Source of the DNA: Casuarina equisetifolia
Lineage: Eukaryota; Streptophyta; Magnoliopsida; Fagales; Casuarinaceae
DNA: 64,000 nt
Reading direction: 5' to 3'
Assembly (NCBI GenBank): GCA_028551475.1
Contig: CM052362.1
Coordinates: forward strand, 7,005,354 to 7,069,353
The translations under genes were made by a program, and so were the position numbers. The first letter of the stretch is position 1, and every line of letters begins with the position of its first letter. This document shows, piece by piece, positions 48,835-61,752 of the stretch. The notes beneath the pieces are model-generated. The model was given only the letters and a program-made list of their open reading frames with translations, was not told the DNA's origin and did not search any database.

Positions 48835-49482
48835 TGTTAGCTTATTTTGTAGGCTCATATAAGGTGGGCCTATATTAACAAGTATAAACTAATTCTTTAA
48901 TAAATGTATATTGATGAAAAATATTGGCCTAGTTGTATAAGATACATTTTGAACTTGATTGTGAGTATGATACTAGCTAGTGTGGACCATATTGCACTTT
49001 ATAGAACTATGATGAGTTAGGACTATTTGGTTCAACACATTATAAGTTAAATTGGCAAAGTCCATTCTCTAATTCATCATATATGCTTTAGAATTTATAT
49101 ATATTGAAATTAGGCTCATGGTATATCTTTGAGAGGACTAAAGGCATAATGGTCATTTTTTCATATGTATTTTTCTTTATTTAATGAAAAATTATCACAT
49201 TTTATATATTTTGTTTCAATAAATAGACATCCTATCGCATAAAATTTTTCTCTTTATCATTGAGCATTTTCATTATTAATTTTTTGTGGATTTCTTACTT
49301 CTCATCAACTGGCATAATCCATGTAATAGAAAGTAAGATCTTAGCCAAATATTATACAAAATGTAGTCACAATCAAGTATGCAAATCTTATTTTAGTTTC
49401 ATGCTTAAAACTCATTTTCAATTTATAATTGATGTGTAGATTCTGACTTATAGCCTTACTTAAGGTGATTTATTTTCTAACA
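48835..49482 (+). repeat. 5' LTR of element H
   Basis: TGTTAGCTTATTTTGTAGG...TTTTCTAACA, 648 bases, between the TACAT target copy and the primer site at 49483-49496. Confidence 0.85.
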
Positions 49483-51180
49483 TTTGATACCAAAGCAATT
49501 TAAGCATCATATTGGGTTCAAAATGGGTATGAAAATGAGATTTATATAAACATTTTATTTGGTTTAAAAATAGTGTTTTTGTAACCCATTTTTAATTACT
49601 TTTTATTTGGAATTTCGAATTCTAAGTATAACCAAACTAGTGTTGATTTTACTCAAACAACATTAGACCTATATCCCTTAAACTTTGAGGAGTCCAAATA
49701 TGTTTTTTTATTTTGCCTATTGTTGGTGGCATTTCCATCCAAGTTAAGTTTGACCCAAAAAAAGCCCCAGTTGGGTTTTCTAGCAAAATGGCACCAACTA
49801 GTCATTGTGAGGTTCTTTAGGCTTCACCATGTGCCAACAAGTATGTTGGTGTTGAGATTGGCTAGATAACCATTTGAATGATGGTTGAACCAACCATATG
49901 AGCATAATATCAACTAAACTGGTCGATATCTACTGAAACAAGCTAAAACTAGTTGATCTGGTTAAACTAGACTAGTAGTGTCTTTAAGAGGTGTATGTGG
50001 GGACATGGATTCTCCATTTTGACCCTAATTTTCACCAAAATCTTCCTCCTAAGATGAAGCTTGTTATGGTGTGCCCCATGTTGCATTTTATTGTATTTTG
50101 ATTGCAATTTTGATCAATTTGCTTTATGTTTGTAATATGTTACTATCTTTATGCAATAAATTTATTTTGTATGATGTGCATTTATGTCACACACATTTGG
50201 ATATGGCAAATCCATTTTATGCATTGAGATTTAGCATAAATTTGGTCATCTATATACATATTATTACAATTATGCACAATTTTTGAATATATAATATGCA
50301 ATTTGCATAACTCTTGTATATTATGTTTATGTCATTCAAAGATGAATGCCCCTAGTTGATTATTTTTGAGTTACATATTTATGTAATAAGTAACAATTTG
50401 TTTATATTTGTGGTATGATAGGTCTGGTGTTTTAGTTAGGTTGCAACCACCATAACGGTGTAGCTTGATTGAATTGTAGGATTATGTCTTATACTATAGT
50501 TGGATATCTTTGGTTCTATTGCATAGTTATATTCCCATAGAAAGTAACTATGTATTGGGATTTGGAGAGTTACATAGTTTGTATGCATGAATTTTGTCTA
50601 ATCTAAATAGTCTATACATCCACAAGTAGTGGACTATGAGGGTTACTTTTAGCTCGTGACTATTATTGTGTTGAGAGTATTACAATTATATGTTATTAAA
50701 TTCTTCTCATAAGTATTTGTATGATGATGTACACTTTCTTTTGAATTATTCACATAATGCTAATGTTATGTATCATTTTGTATTCAGTTACCTTTTATAA
50801 ACAATGCTTAAGTCATTATTAAATTCTTACTAGCTTTAACTATAAGAAATGGAAGGAAAATGTTTCGTTTAGTTTAGAGGCAATAGAAATAAGTAATGCT
50901 CTTAAAATATATAAGCCTATTGATTTGACTCTAGAGAGTACTAACAAGTAAAAGCTTAAGTATGTTGCATGGGAAAGGTGTAATAGGTTTTGTTTATTGA
51001 CAATGAGGAGGACCGTTTAGGACCACCTTAAGTGTGATTTCTCTAAGGAATGTACAAGTAAAGAGTTTTTTAAAGCAGTGTTACAATGATATAAAGTGTC
51101 ATTTCATGCTAAAATCAATAGTTCTTTGGTTCATATTTAAAAAACTAACTTATTTGAAGTGTCATCTAACTCTTTGTAGT
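49483..51180 (+). mobile_element. Element H: leader and gag remains
   Basis: 49483-50820 is AT-rich leader without clear coding sequence. Gag-type residues (YKKWKENVSFSLEAIEISNA then LKIYKPIDL, KYVAWERCNRF) appear at 50829-51110. Confidence 0.55.
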
Positions 51181-54029
51181 TAGATTGCGGAACAACTAAT
51201 CATGTTGTATTTACTAATCAAGGGTTCACATATAAGAGGAAGCCAAACCTTGATGATTTGTTTCTTTATGTTAGAACAAAAAGTGGAAATGGAGTTTGTT
51301 AGAAACTTTATCATACTTTTAAAAAGTAGGTTTGGGATGATTTTAAGTAGAACTTTTTATGTACCATCATTTAGACATAATTTAATTTCTCTTTTTTATA
51401 CTTAACATATATGGATATGTATTCAAATTTAAAAACTTAGTTGTTATAATGTTTTATAATTCAAATGTAGTTGGAAATTGTGTTATATCAAATGGTTTGT
51501 ATAGATTGGTTTTGTCTTTGTATAAGATTTATTTTGATCTAATTCTTGACAAGAATGTTTCCAAAAGGCTTTTAATCAAGGAGTTATCTTACTCATTGTG
51601 GCATAAGAGACTTGGTCATATATCTAGAGATAGAATATACAAGTTTATTAGGACCAATATTTTACCTACTTTTAATGATGATTTAAAAACGTGTATAGAC
51701 TGTTGTACATGTAAGGTGACCAAGATATTAAAAAAATAACAATTTCATAATTTTAAGTTACTGGAAATGATTCAAACTAACATTAATGGTCCCTATAAAA
51801 TAACCTTGCGTCATTATGCTTATTTCATTTCATTTATTAATGATTTCTTTCATGTTGGGTATGTTTATTTAATTAAAGAAAAATCTAAATCACTTGATAA
51901 ATTTAAAGTGTTCAAAATTGAGGTTGAAAAGCAGTAAGAAAAAAACATAAAGACTATTAGATTTGATCAAGGTGGACAATATTATGCAAACATGATGATT
52001 TAGGTCAGATTATGGGTCCATTTATGTAATACTTATAGAATTTTGGGATAGTTTAATAGTTTGCTATGCCTAGAAGCCTTGAACAGAATGGTGTAATTAA
52101 AAGGTGAAACTAAACCCAAATGAAAATGGTCAAATTTATGATGAGTAAAAGTAACCTACCTTTTTTTTTTTTTTATACAGAGAGGCTTTAAAGACTGCTA
52201 TGTATATTCTCATTTGTATTCTTACTAAGGTAGTGCCATTGACTCCATTTGAGTTGTTTAAGAAACATAAACCTAGTTAAAATCATTTAAAGGTTTGGAG
52301 ATGTCTAGCAAATGTTAGAATATATAATCTAACCTTAGAATGTATAATTCAAGAACTGTTAAATATTGCTTTGTATCTTATCTAAAGAATTCTAAAGGGT
52401 GTCATTTTTATAACCCTAGTGAAGATACTAGAATTGTGGATTCATTGACAACTAAGTTTCTAGAATTTAATGTTGCAAAGAGTGATTTGTTCTCAAGTCA
52501 TAGAAAATAATTGTGATTTTCATACATGTATACAATTTTTTTTATCTATTTAGTTAGAGATAAAACATGTTGTTCTAGATCATGGTAGTTCAATTAAGTA
52601 GGAACTTACTGTAAATGCAGTTTTTGTAAAAGTTTCATATGTGTATAATCAGGATATAAAGATTCTTTCACTTAGAAGATCTAACAAAGAGAAAATACCT
52701 GCTATTCATTATAATTATCTTGTTTACCTTGAAGAGCGTGACTATGGCATTGGGGTAGTTGAGGATCTAATGACTTATACTCAAGCTATTTTTAGTTTTT
52801 AGTCAGAATTTTGGATAAAAACCATAAAAGATGAGATGTAGTCTATGATGCATAATAATGTTTAGGGTTTAGTTGAATTTCTTGATAAATGCAAACCTAT
52901 AGGTTGTAAATGGATGTTTAAGACCAAGAAAGATTCTAAAGGAAAGATAAAAAGGTTCAAGGCCAGACTAGCAATCAAGAGATTCACTTAAAGTGATGGG
53001 ATAGACTATAATGAGATATTCTCACCAGTTTCATCTTAAGATTTATTTCAAGATGATAACAACTTTTCTAAATAAGGATCTAGAAGAAAAGGTCTATATA
53101 CTATAGTTAAGAGGTTTTAAAGATAGTAATTTTGATAAGCTTGTTTGTAGGCTTAAAAGGTCTATTTATAATTTTAAACAAGCTTCTAAATAGTGGTATT
53201 TGAAATTTGATGACTTCATTACATCTTGTGGGTTTGTTGAAAATTTGATAGATCATTGCATGGACACCAAGGACAATGGGAGTACACCACTTTTCTTGAC
53301 CTTTTTCGTGGTTGACAACTTACTTATGAGCAAAGATATAGTCTTAGTTCAAGAGACTAAGAGACTATTATCTTCAACGTTTGATATGAAGGACTTTGGT
53401 GAAGCATCTTTTTATCCTAGGCATTGAGATCTTTAGAGATTATTCATGCCAACTTTTAGGTCTTTCTCAACAAACATATATAGATCATGTTTTGGCTAAA
53501 TTTAATATGCAAGATTGTAAACTAGGTATTGTCCTTGTTGTTAAAGGATGAAAATTTAAACTTGATGTAGTGTCTTAAGAATGAAGCTAAGAAAGAATTT
53601 ATGAATAATGTACCATATGTTTTTATAGTTGATAGCTTTATGTTTGTACTAGTCCTGGTATTGCCTTTGCTACAAAATGTCTTGGCAAATTTCAATCAAA
53701 TCTAGGTCATGATCATTAAGTTATTGTTAAAAAGGTTATGGGATACTTGAAAAGGATAAGAGATTATATGCTAACTTACACACATGTAGAGAACCTATAG
53801 CTAGTGGGTTATTTAGATTCTAATTTCATAGGCTAATATGATGACATAAAGTCTAGATCAAACTATATCTTCATGATAGCTAGTGGTGCATTATTATGGA
53901 GAAGTTCTAAGCAAACTATGATAACATCTTTTACCATACATACAAAGTTTATAGCTTGTTATAGAGCAACCATACAAGCTGTTTGGTTGAAGAACAACAT
54001 GAGACAATGGATCTCATTTGATTTCATTG
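51181..54029 (+). mobile_element. Element H: protease, integrase, reverse transcriptase, RNase H remains
   Basis: The protease-like LDCGTTNHVVF starts near 51183. The pre-integrase LWHKRLGHISRDRI lies near 51597. Integrase traces follow to about 52340. Reverse transcriptase traces (GCKWMFKTKKDSKGKI, KRFKARLAI, LVCRLKRSIYNFKQA, DDFITSCGFVENLIDH) lie at 52890-53430. RNase H (MIASGALLWRSSKQTM, FIACYRATIQAVWLK) lies at 53870-54000 and continues beyond solo LTR G. Confidence 0.72.
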
Positions 54030-55511
54030 TGTTAGGTATGATGGCCAACCAAGAAGGTAGGGTTGAAATGGTTATTTAGGAATATGTCTATTAATTGGAT
54101 TTATACACCCACAAAGTATGAATATAAGCAAAAAGATAAAGTTATCATGAACAACAAGTATAGACATAAATTTTCCATGGTGTTGGCCCTTTTCACCTAC
54201 TTCCACCCTCTTCTTCCTCCAACTTAACTGGTTGAAGTCCATTTTACTCATTGATTAGGAAAAAATATTCTCCTAATCCTTTCAATTCCTCTTTAAAGGA
54301 ATTATACAAGTCACAGGTTGCAATTAAAGGTTGACTTAATCTTGTTATAAGAGAAAATCCCTAATTGATGAATAGTTTATGAGGGATTTTGCTAATCAAA
54401 GAGCTTATCTTAGATATGAATACAAATCCAAAATCTAATCACAAAACCCCAAAATTTTAGAAAATTAGGGTTTTGGATTTACACCATAATTTATGTGCAA
54501 ATAATAATCAGAGTTTAATTAGAACATAAATGAATGTATATACATATACAAGTATAAAATCACAAGTATATGATTTTTAAAGAGTATCACTAAAGCTTCT
54601 TCACTGAATTACAATGTTGAGATCAATCTCAATTTTTGAGTATGATTTCTCAATATTGTTATCAAAAGTCACTTTGAACCATAGAGTATAACCCTTATAT
54701 ATGAGATTCGAAAGGAATAGAAGCTAATTTGAGGTTTTTATCAAACCCAATATATCAAAGGCCTCTTCCCATTGAGAGAGTAGAGCAAGTACCCCATTTA
54801 GGGTTCCAAATCAAATCTCTCATTATTTTAAACACCTTTTTTGACAAAATCATCCATTTTTCTATAAATCTTCTTGTTGGGGGAGTGGACATGTGACTAC
54901 GAAGAAAGAGAGGATCGTCATTATCTCAAATAAGGGCTAGGGCTTATGAATGATTGACATGCTTAAGTGTATTAGACACTATGCTAAAAGGTATCATTTC
55001 CTCAGATGCGGTAAGTGCTTTGTCGGGCTAGTTTGAGATTTATGATCTGAAAGCCTTAGCTTCTTAGACGAGCCTTTAAATGTCACCGACTTAAGCTTCT
55101 CGAGTCAAGCTTTAAACATCATAGGCCTGAGCTTTTTGGATTAAGCTATAAACATCATAAGCTAGAGCTTCTTGGATCAAGCTTTAAACATCATGGCTAG
55201 AGCTTAAACTAGCATAAGATCATTTTTGCATAAGCTCCCTACAAACATATAAAAAACAACATTATATTTCTTTTTAGTATAAGCACCATGCAATTCATGA
55301 ATATCATGCTATTATATGCTCAGGAAATATTCATTTTTTAGAGCATGAGTAAGATTTTATTATATCAAAATGTAGTTATAATATCATCAATTAATATTAT
55401 AATTTGTACACCTTTTACTTCTTATGATTTTCTTTTGCACATTCATTCATAAAAACATTTTTAACAATAAGCAACAAATTTTGTCACAACAAAAAACATA
55501 TTTTTCCAAGC
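54030..55511 (-). repeat. Solo LTR G (SIRE-like) inserted in element H
   Basis: About 1482 bases with exact CATTG copies on both sides (54025-54029 and 55512-55516). It aligns in minus orientation to LTR A, but is more divergent, a separate subfamily. It carries a palindrome-block version at 55378-55435, stem-loops at about 54178-54305 and its own minisatellite of a roughly 35-base unit at about 55060-55205. No interior. Confidence 0.85.
55060..55205. repeat. Minisatellite of about 35 bases in solo LTR G
   Basis: Four degenerate copies of a unit starting AGCTTCT(T/C)G(G)A(T/G)(T)CAAGC and continuing TTTAAACATCAT. The array sits in the same part of the LTR as the distinct arrays of LTR B and LTR F. 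Confidence 0.7.
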
Positions 55512-56391
55512 CATTGATAGTTTGATTCAATTATACTATGAGAATAGTCCAACTATATTTTTTATTAATAAAAATAAAAGTATTAAAGGAGCCAAACATT
55601 TTGAAATCAAGTATCTGAATATTAAAGAGTAAGTTAAGAATTATGACATCATAGTAGAGCTAATTGACACAAATCCTATGTTAGCTAACCCACTTACTAA
55701 AGCACTTAGTCCTAATGTGTTTAATGGAAATGTTGTAAACATGGGTTTGGGAGCATCTTTGGATGCTTTGGTATAGTCGGAGCTATTGGTATATTTTTTC
55801 TACTATGATATGTTGCTATGCAGTAAACTTTGTTTTTACTTATATTGCTTATTATATATTTATTTAATAGAACACGAAGATGTTTGTACAAAATTGATAT
55901 TAAAGTCTTAAGGGATGTGCAACATTAAGCATTTGGTTTAGGCATATACTGATTGGTGATATTTTGATATCTTGTAGCACTTAAATTGATACTTAAGTAC
56001 TACAAAGAAGACATATAGGTTTGTTAGAGCCTTAATATAGTTCTTCGATAATTATTGGTCAATGATTGTTTATGTTGATTATTAGAAGAATTGGGACTAA
56101 CAAGAAGGGTAACAAATAAGGTTATTTACCTAGTGTTGTTTGTTTGTTACACTATTATATTAAATCTATGTTAGTAGAGTGGAAAACCCCTATGACTATG
56201 GTTGGTATTGTGTCCTTTAATTGTCATAGTTACTATTATGATTTAAGGTTTTTGAAGTTTTATAAGACCAGATTAGCTATAAAGGATAGTCATTGGACCA
56301 ATATAAAATTTTCTTGAAATTATTCTCATATATAATTATTATTGGTATTGTATTTGTTTTCATAAACATTGATATAGCCCAAGTGAGAGAT
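55512..56391 (+). mobile_element. Element H: RNase H end and 3' untranslated part
   Basis: 55540-55775 encodes NSPTIFFINKNKSIKGAKHF, EIKYLNIKE, ELIDTNPMLANPLTKAL and NMGLGASLDALV, the usual C-terminus of copia pol. AT-rich sequence follows to the 3' LTR. Confidence 0.75.
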
Positions 56392-57015
56392 TTTTTTTTC
56401 TTATTTTGTAAGTTTATATAATGTGAGCTTATATCAATAAGTATAAACTAATTCCCTTGTAAAGGTGTATTAATGTAAACAATATTAGTGTAGTTGTATA
56501 AGAGAACTTTTAAACTTGATTATGAGTATTGTATTACCTTGTGTAGCCCATAGTGCACCTTATGGAACTATGATAAATTAGAACTATTTGGTTCAGCACA
56601 TTATAAGTTAAATTGGCTAAGTCCTCCCTTTAGCATGTTTTATGTACATTATAATCCTTATCTTTGAGAGAAATAAAGGCATAATGGTCATTTCACCATG
56701 GTCTGTATTTTTCTCTATTTAATGAAACATTTTTCACATTTTATGTGTCTACTCATTAAATAGGTGTCCTTTTGCATAAAAGTTTTCTCTCTACCACTAA
56801 GCATTTTTGTTATTAATTTCTTTGCAAATTTCTTACTTCTCATTAATTGAACAATTAAAGCAATAAAGGATAAAATCTTAACCAAAAAATACAAATTGTA
56901 GCCATAATCAGGTATGCAAATCTCATTTTAGTTTCATACATAAACCCATTTTCAATTTATGATTAATGTATAGTCTTGGCTTACAACCTCAGTTGAGGGA
57001 ATTTATATCCTAACA
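56392..57015 (+). repeat. 3' LTR of element H
   Basis: Matches the left LTR along its length despite many changes, and ends ATATCCTAACA before TACAT. The start is blurred by a T-run next to the purine tract; 56392 is the best estimate. Confidence 0.8.
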
Positions 57016-57165
57016 TACATTGCTAATTGAAGGATGTCACTTTAACAAATCCAAACTCGAACAAATTAAACATTAAAATTCTTTGCACTAAGTAAACAAC
57101 TTAGATGTTTATGAACTTACACACGTTCTTGTGGGAATGACACCTTTTTTACACCACATGTTAAC
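57016..57165 (+). pseudogene. Decayed S-protein homologue copy, 3' part
   Basis: Directly after the TACAT copy the frame gives IHC-stop-LKDVTLT, and near 57100-57150 VYELTHVLVGMTPFLHHML. These parallel INIHCWSYDNAM and VYAFNFRPALVGSTVFHCL of the intact gene at 47451. No clear counterpart to the C-terminal cysteine region was found past 57165. Copia element H (48835-57015) separates it from the 5' part. Confidence 0.68.
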
Positions 57166-58827
57166 TTTTTTTCAAGGAATATCCTCATGGCTTCGAGATG
57201 CTTTGCATTAGAATCAAGAATTAAAGAATGGTTACCACCATTGCAACCCAAAAAGAGTTCTCCCACTAAGGAACATGATGGAGAAAGAGGAACTCATGTT
57301 AAGTACAAATAGGTAGATATAAAGCATATTGGAAAGGAGGATGAGATTTCCATTGAGCTAAAAGGTGATGGAGCCAAGGCTCAATGATATGATAGGAGGA
57401 TTACATGGGGTAATTAAGGATGATTTAGGAATTTTGTATAATAAAATTTATGTTTTGTATTAAATTCTATAAATTAATAGTCCTAGCATGTCTTTTAGAA
57501 GAAATCATGTAACCAACCCTTCTAATAACTTTTTTTCCCAACATATTAACCATTTTCAAAAAGAAAAAAATATGGTAGGGAGGAGGAACTAAAAGAGTTA
57601 CAAGAATTATGAATGGTTTATTTTTTTCAAATGAGATTGAGTCATGATGGGTAGAAGGAAGGACTTGTCTTAGCTGATGGAATATCTTTTGAGATTATCT
57701 TTGATACTGGTCTATTTTAATACAAACCAATTATCATTTCTTTAGAGGAAAACCTAAGTTTGACAATAGTGGTATCCAAACTTACTAGGACTTAAGGCTT
57801 ATACAAACCACAATTAAGAAATACAAGAACCTTAAGTCAAGGAATACATTGTACAATTTAATTCAATCCAATCCAATTTCAAAACATAAAATAATCAAAA
57901 GTCTTACAATTATCCCAATCCAAATCACTAATAATAATCAAGAGATAAGAAAACACTATGAAACTACGAGACTATTGATAAACTACTAATATAAATTATA
58001 AGAATGTTAAACCTAGAACTAAAGAAAAATACTAATGATAAAATAAGATTTTCTTTTGATAAAGTGCCTCTTTTGAAGGCCGAGAATGATAAGCATGTTG
58101 TCGTAGTTGCCCTAGAGTGGGCCTTCTTCTTCAATTACTAATAGGTCAGGCTTGGTCCTAACCCACATAGATTAAAAAGCCAAGAAACTTTGTCTTCCTT
58201 GCTTCCCCCCCCACAATACGAAACTTTGCACTCCTAAGCTCCTTTGATTGGTTTTGGTTTCTATCCTTAAATGGTGCCAAGGTCTTAAAGAAAGATCATT
58301 TATGACAATTCATTATCAAATTAAGTTCACTTGCACAGTTTAATACTGATTGGGGTTATTATGGACGAGAAGGTATATATAATAAACCTTCTAAAGGCAT
58401 TACATATGTAGGAAAAGGTGTACATAATAAATCTTTTAAAAGCATCACAAATGTAAAAGAACGTGTATTACATGCAATCTAGATGTCGAATTAGTCCTAC
58501 TAGTGAAGGAACCAAAAAAGTTCTCTTAATTTAAAGGCAAGATGGAATGGGTGTGATTTACAAGATTGACAATGAAGTAGGCAAATTACTCCCTTGAATG
58601 CTTAAATTCCCATGCAACAAGTAACAATTCAACTAGCATTAGTATGGAAAAATATAATGTTTGAGTCTACCTTTGCTTAAGCATGATTGTGTAATTGTAC
58701 TATTAAAAATTTAAAGAACATGGAAAAAGATTTGACTATATCATGCTGCCAAACAATTGGCATCTTTGTTTTCTTTTTGGCATTTTAAAGGATCTCCAAA
58801 CTTTTTTCTAGGTGTAAGTGTTTGGCA
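57166..58827. other. Intergenic stretch, mostly unassigned
   Basis: AT-rich, with no recognised gene. 58060-58270 is somewhat richer in CG and not identified. A 45-base tandem pair lies at 58371-58460 (units starting AGGTATATATAATAAAC and AGGTGTACATAATAAATC). Confidence 0.4.
58371..58460. repeat. Two-copy 45-base tandem repeat
   Basis: The second unit, starting at 58416, repeats the first with about ten changes. Not linked to a recognised element. Confidence 0.6.
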
Positions 58828-59246
58828 AAAATCCTGCATGCAAGTGTATACGTTAAACAAGTAATATAATGACGAGTAAGATATCATCCTACAAAGATTA
58901 ATGATTACTAAGTCAACTGATTACTAACGTTGAACTCTTAGAATTTATCAAACAAACTGGATTGATATAAAATAAACTACACTAAATTTAAGAAAAACTT
59001 GATAAACAAAACATGTTAGAGTGTCTAATTTCACCTAACTACTAGGAACAAATGTCGATTATTTATGCGTTCGAGATTGATCTATTCTTGTGATGACAAA
59101 TTTTCCTAATTTATTCATTATCCTATGTCTATGTATAGCACATCTACTTAGCTCATTAGCTCACTATATCTCTATATATGAATTGAAATGAACTAAGTAC
59201 ATAAAAATTCGTGAATATTCTAGTTTGCACCCAAAGCCACACAAAT
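58828..59246 (-). repeat. Athila-like LTR M, first piece
   Basis: Aligns in minus orientation to the last 420 bases of the element E LTR (for example CTATCCTATGTCTA and the GAACTAAGTACAT run). It stops at CACACAAAT, exactly where element K begins. The continuation of the same LTR, starting CATATGGTATAT, appears at 63181. Confidence 0.72.
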
Positions 59247-59999
59247 TGATAACTTTATTTTTATAGAGTTATTTTACTTAATGTAAGTAAAAAAGTAATA
59301 TAATGCTTGTGAGAAAATATTTAAATTCCTCTTTATTTACCTAAGTTTTTCTTTTTTATGTAGCATAAAGAGGCATGAAGAAAAAGGATGAACATGGAGA
59401 ACTTGATGCTTATTATGTGGTAAAATGTGGTTAGAATATCAAGATTAGGAGAGTTAAGATAGGTTTGGGCTTTAAGTGATTGTTATTAAATTTTTTATTA
59501 TTGTTAGGTTTTCTTAATAATTAGAAAATCTAGTCATATTAAGAGTTCAAATCCTAATTAATATAGGAGGTCAAAACCTAATTGTTTTGGGCCTCCAAAA
59601 CCCACTTCTACTAGGATAAGAGATAAGTTTAAGCCTAAACCCTATTTAAGAAAAGAGAAAAGACAAAAGAAGTGGAGGATGAAATTCAACACAACTTAAG
59701 AAAGAGGCCAGAAATTCAAAGTTTTCATGAAGAGAAGACGAAAAAGATGACAAACTTCTTATTCTTTAATTCAAGATACCTTGTTTTATTCTTGTTATTA
59801 TTCTCTTTAGTATTTCATTATGTTTTAGTTTACTTTTGTTAGAGTTATGACATAACCTAATTATGATGGTATAAATCTTATAATTGTTATGTTTTGCAAG
59901 ATATTTTGTTTATATGAAGTTACATATTAATGTGTTTAATGCTTTTAAGTGATTAGTGTTCGGTGAAATTTTACATGCAAGTGTACATGACGAACAAGT

Positions 60000-61752
60000 T
60001 GTTGGATTTTATGGCTTAACAAGAAAGGAGGTTGAATTGATTAAGCTAAGAATCAGCTAAACTTTTTAATGTCTAAAATGATTTAAGAGTTCATACAATT
60101 TACACGGTTATAGCAAGAAAACAACAAGCAAATAATACACTGATTTGTTTCAAAATAGCAAATCCAATTCACAAGTAAGGTAACAAATTAATAACAAGTC
60201 AATAGCTAGATAGTTATCAACAATTAGCAAGTTAGCTTCAAGTAAGTAAAAGGAAGAGAAACACTAGATTTACCATGGTGGTTTGGCACTCAATCTTTAA
60301 GCCCTACGTTTACCCTCTTTTCCTTCAATCTAACTAATTGAAGTCTTCTTTACTTAAGCTAGATTAGGAGAGAATATTCTCCCTAATCCAAAAATTCATT
60401 CTTAAAGGAATTCTAAGTACAATTATAAGATATGATAAAAAAATCATGTTCAAATGCAAATACCCAAATAATATGATAGTTTGTGGGATATTGTTAATCA
60501 AATGAGCTATTTAAGTATGAATAATAAAGTCCAAAGCTCCTATCACGAAATCCCTAAATTATAAAAAATTAGGGTTTTAGGTTTCTTCCAATGTTTATGT
60601 GCAATATATATTTTGAATGTAATTAGAACATAAACAAGGTCATACATAATACAATAGATGATAAAATTAGAGAATAAACGGTTTAATCACAATATCACTG
60701 TAACCTTGTATTTCACCAAGAGTGAACAAAATTGAATGATTAATTAGGTGAGCTTAAAGTATGATCCTTGAAAGAAAGAGAACTTCAGATGCTCATAAAT
60801 CATCAACCTCTTCTTCAAAGATTAGCTTTTCTTAAATAGAAAAATTAGAGCTAGGGTTTCAAACATTTAAACCTTAAATGTAGCCTTCTATCCATTAGAA
60901 TAGTAAATCACCTTTCAAATCAGCTTTACATCTCCATTCTTGATCATAAATCCAACTAGTCTGACATCAGTCTACTTGAGAATTCTCCTGTTGAGAACTC
61001 AATCACTTGAGAGGCATGGCTTTTCCATTTTTCTCTTTCTTAGTCGCCTTATACACAAAATTGAGGGTTAAGGCATTATGATCGAGTGAACAATATCAGA
61101 TAAAGGCTGCTTAAATGAAACAGTGAGTTTCATTTAGGTAATACGGGCTAATAACAAGTAGGCCATGAGGCTTATATTTAGCAGACTATGAGATTTAAAT
61201 CAAGCAGGCCATGAGACTTATAGTGAGCATTCCATAAGACTTATAATGAGCAAGCCATAAGACTTATATTAAGCAAGTTATGAGACTTATACCAAGCAGG
61301 CCGTGAGACTTACAACGAGTGGGCTGTGAGCACAAAGAACATAGGTTCTTAGTAGAACCATCATTTACTCCAATAAGCTATTAGTAAATTAGCTTGTATA
61401 ATCTTGATTCAATAAGATAGTTTTGCTAAAGTTAATCACCAAGTACCTTTATCCAAACAAGAATAAGTATTATATTTCTCAAATATAATAAACAATATAT
61501 TTAAAATCATTTAAATAAGGCCTTTCTCAAGGCATTATATAATGATATTAAATAAGGTTTTTCTTAAAGGCATTATATAATAATATTATATTAAGAAATG
61601 TAGGAATTTGGTTGCTTTATAATATCATTGATTGAAGTTATAATTTGTATACCTTTTACTTCCTATGATTTTATTTTGCACTTATGAAACACATATTTCA
61701 AGAGATAATTCACAAATATATTTTGTCATAACAAAACCCTTATTTTTCAACA
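60000..61752 (-). repeat. Solo LTR F (SIRE-like) inserted in LTR L
   Basis: TGTTGGATTTTATGGC...TTTTCAACA, 1753 bases. Flanks CAAGT (59995-59999) and CAAAT (61753-61757) are a target duplication with one change. Related to LTR A in minus orientation, with its own U3. A degraded palindrome block lies at 61604-61675, stem-loops at about 60272-60415 and a 23-base minisatellite at about 61154-61330. Confidence 0.85.
61154..61330. repeat. 23-base minisatellite in solo LTR F
   Basis: About seven units of the form GCAGGCCATGAGACTTATAG plus three bases; five successive ones, from 61204 to 61318, are exactly 23 long. The unit is unrelated to the arrays in LTRs B and G. Confidence 0.78.

Larger units (their letters stand above)
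48835..57015 (+). mobile_element. Old copia retrotransposon H with nested solo LTR G (fossil)
   Basis: LTRs at 48835-49482 and about 56392-57015 are flanked by exact TACAT copies (48830-48834 and 57016-57020). The LTR ends are TGTTAG...CTAACA. A primer-site-like TTTGATACCAAAGC follows the left LTR; a CCAAGTGAGAGA tract precedes the right LTR. Gag, protease, integrase, reverse transcriptase and RNase H remains lie in copia order. The LTRs differ at roughly a fifth of positions by eye, so this is the oldest full-length element of the window. The coding region is riddled with breaks, well over twenty. Confidence 0.87.

Noticed and set aside
61154-61330. CRISPR-like spacing of repeats
   Set aside because: The units are contiguous degenerate 23-mers without spacers, inside a plant LTR; it is a minisatellite.
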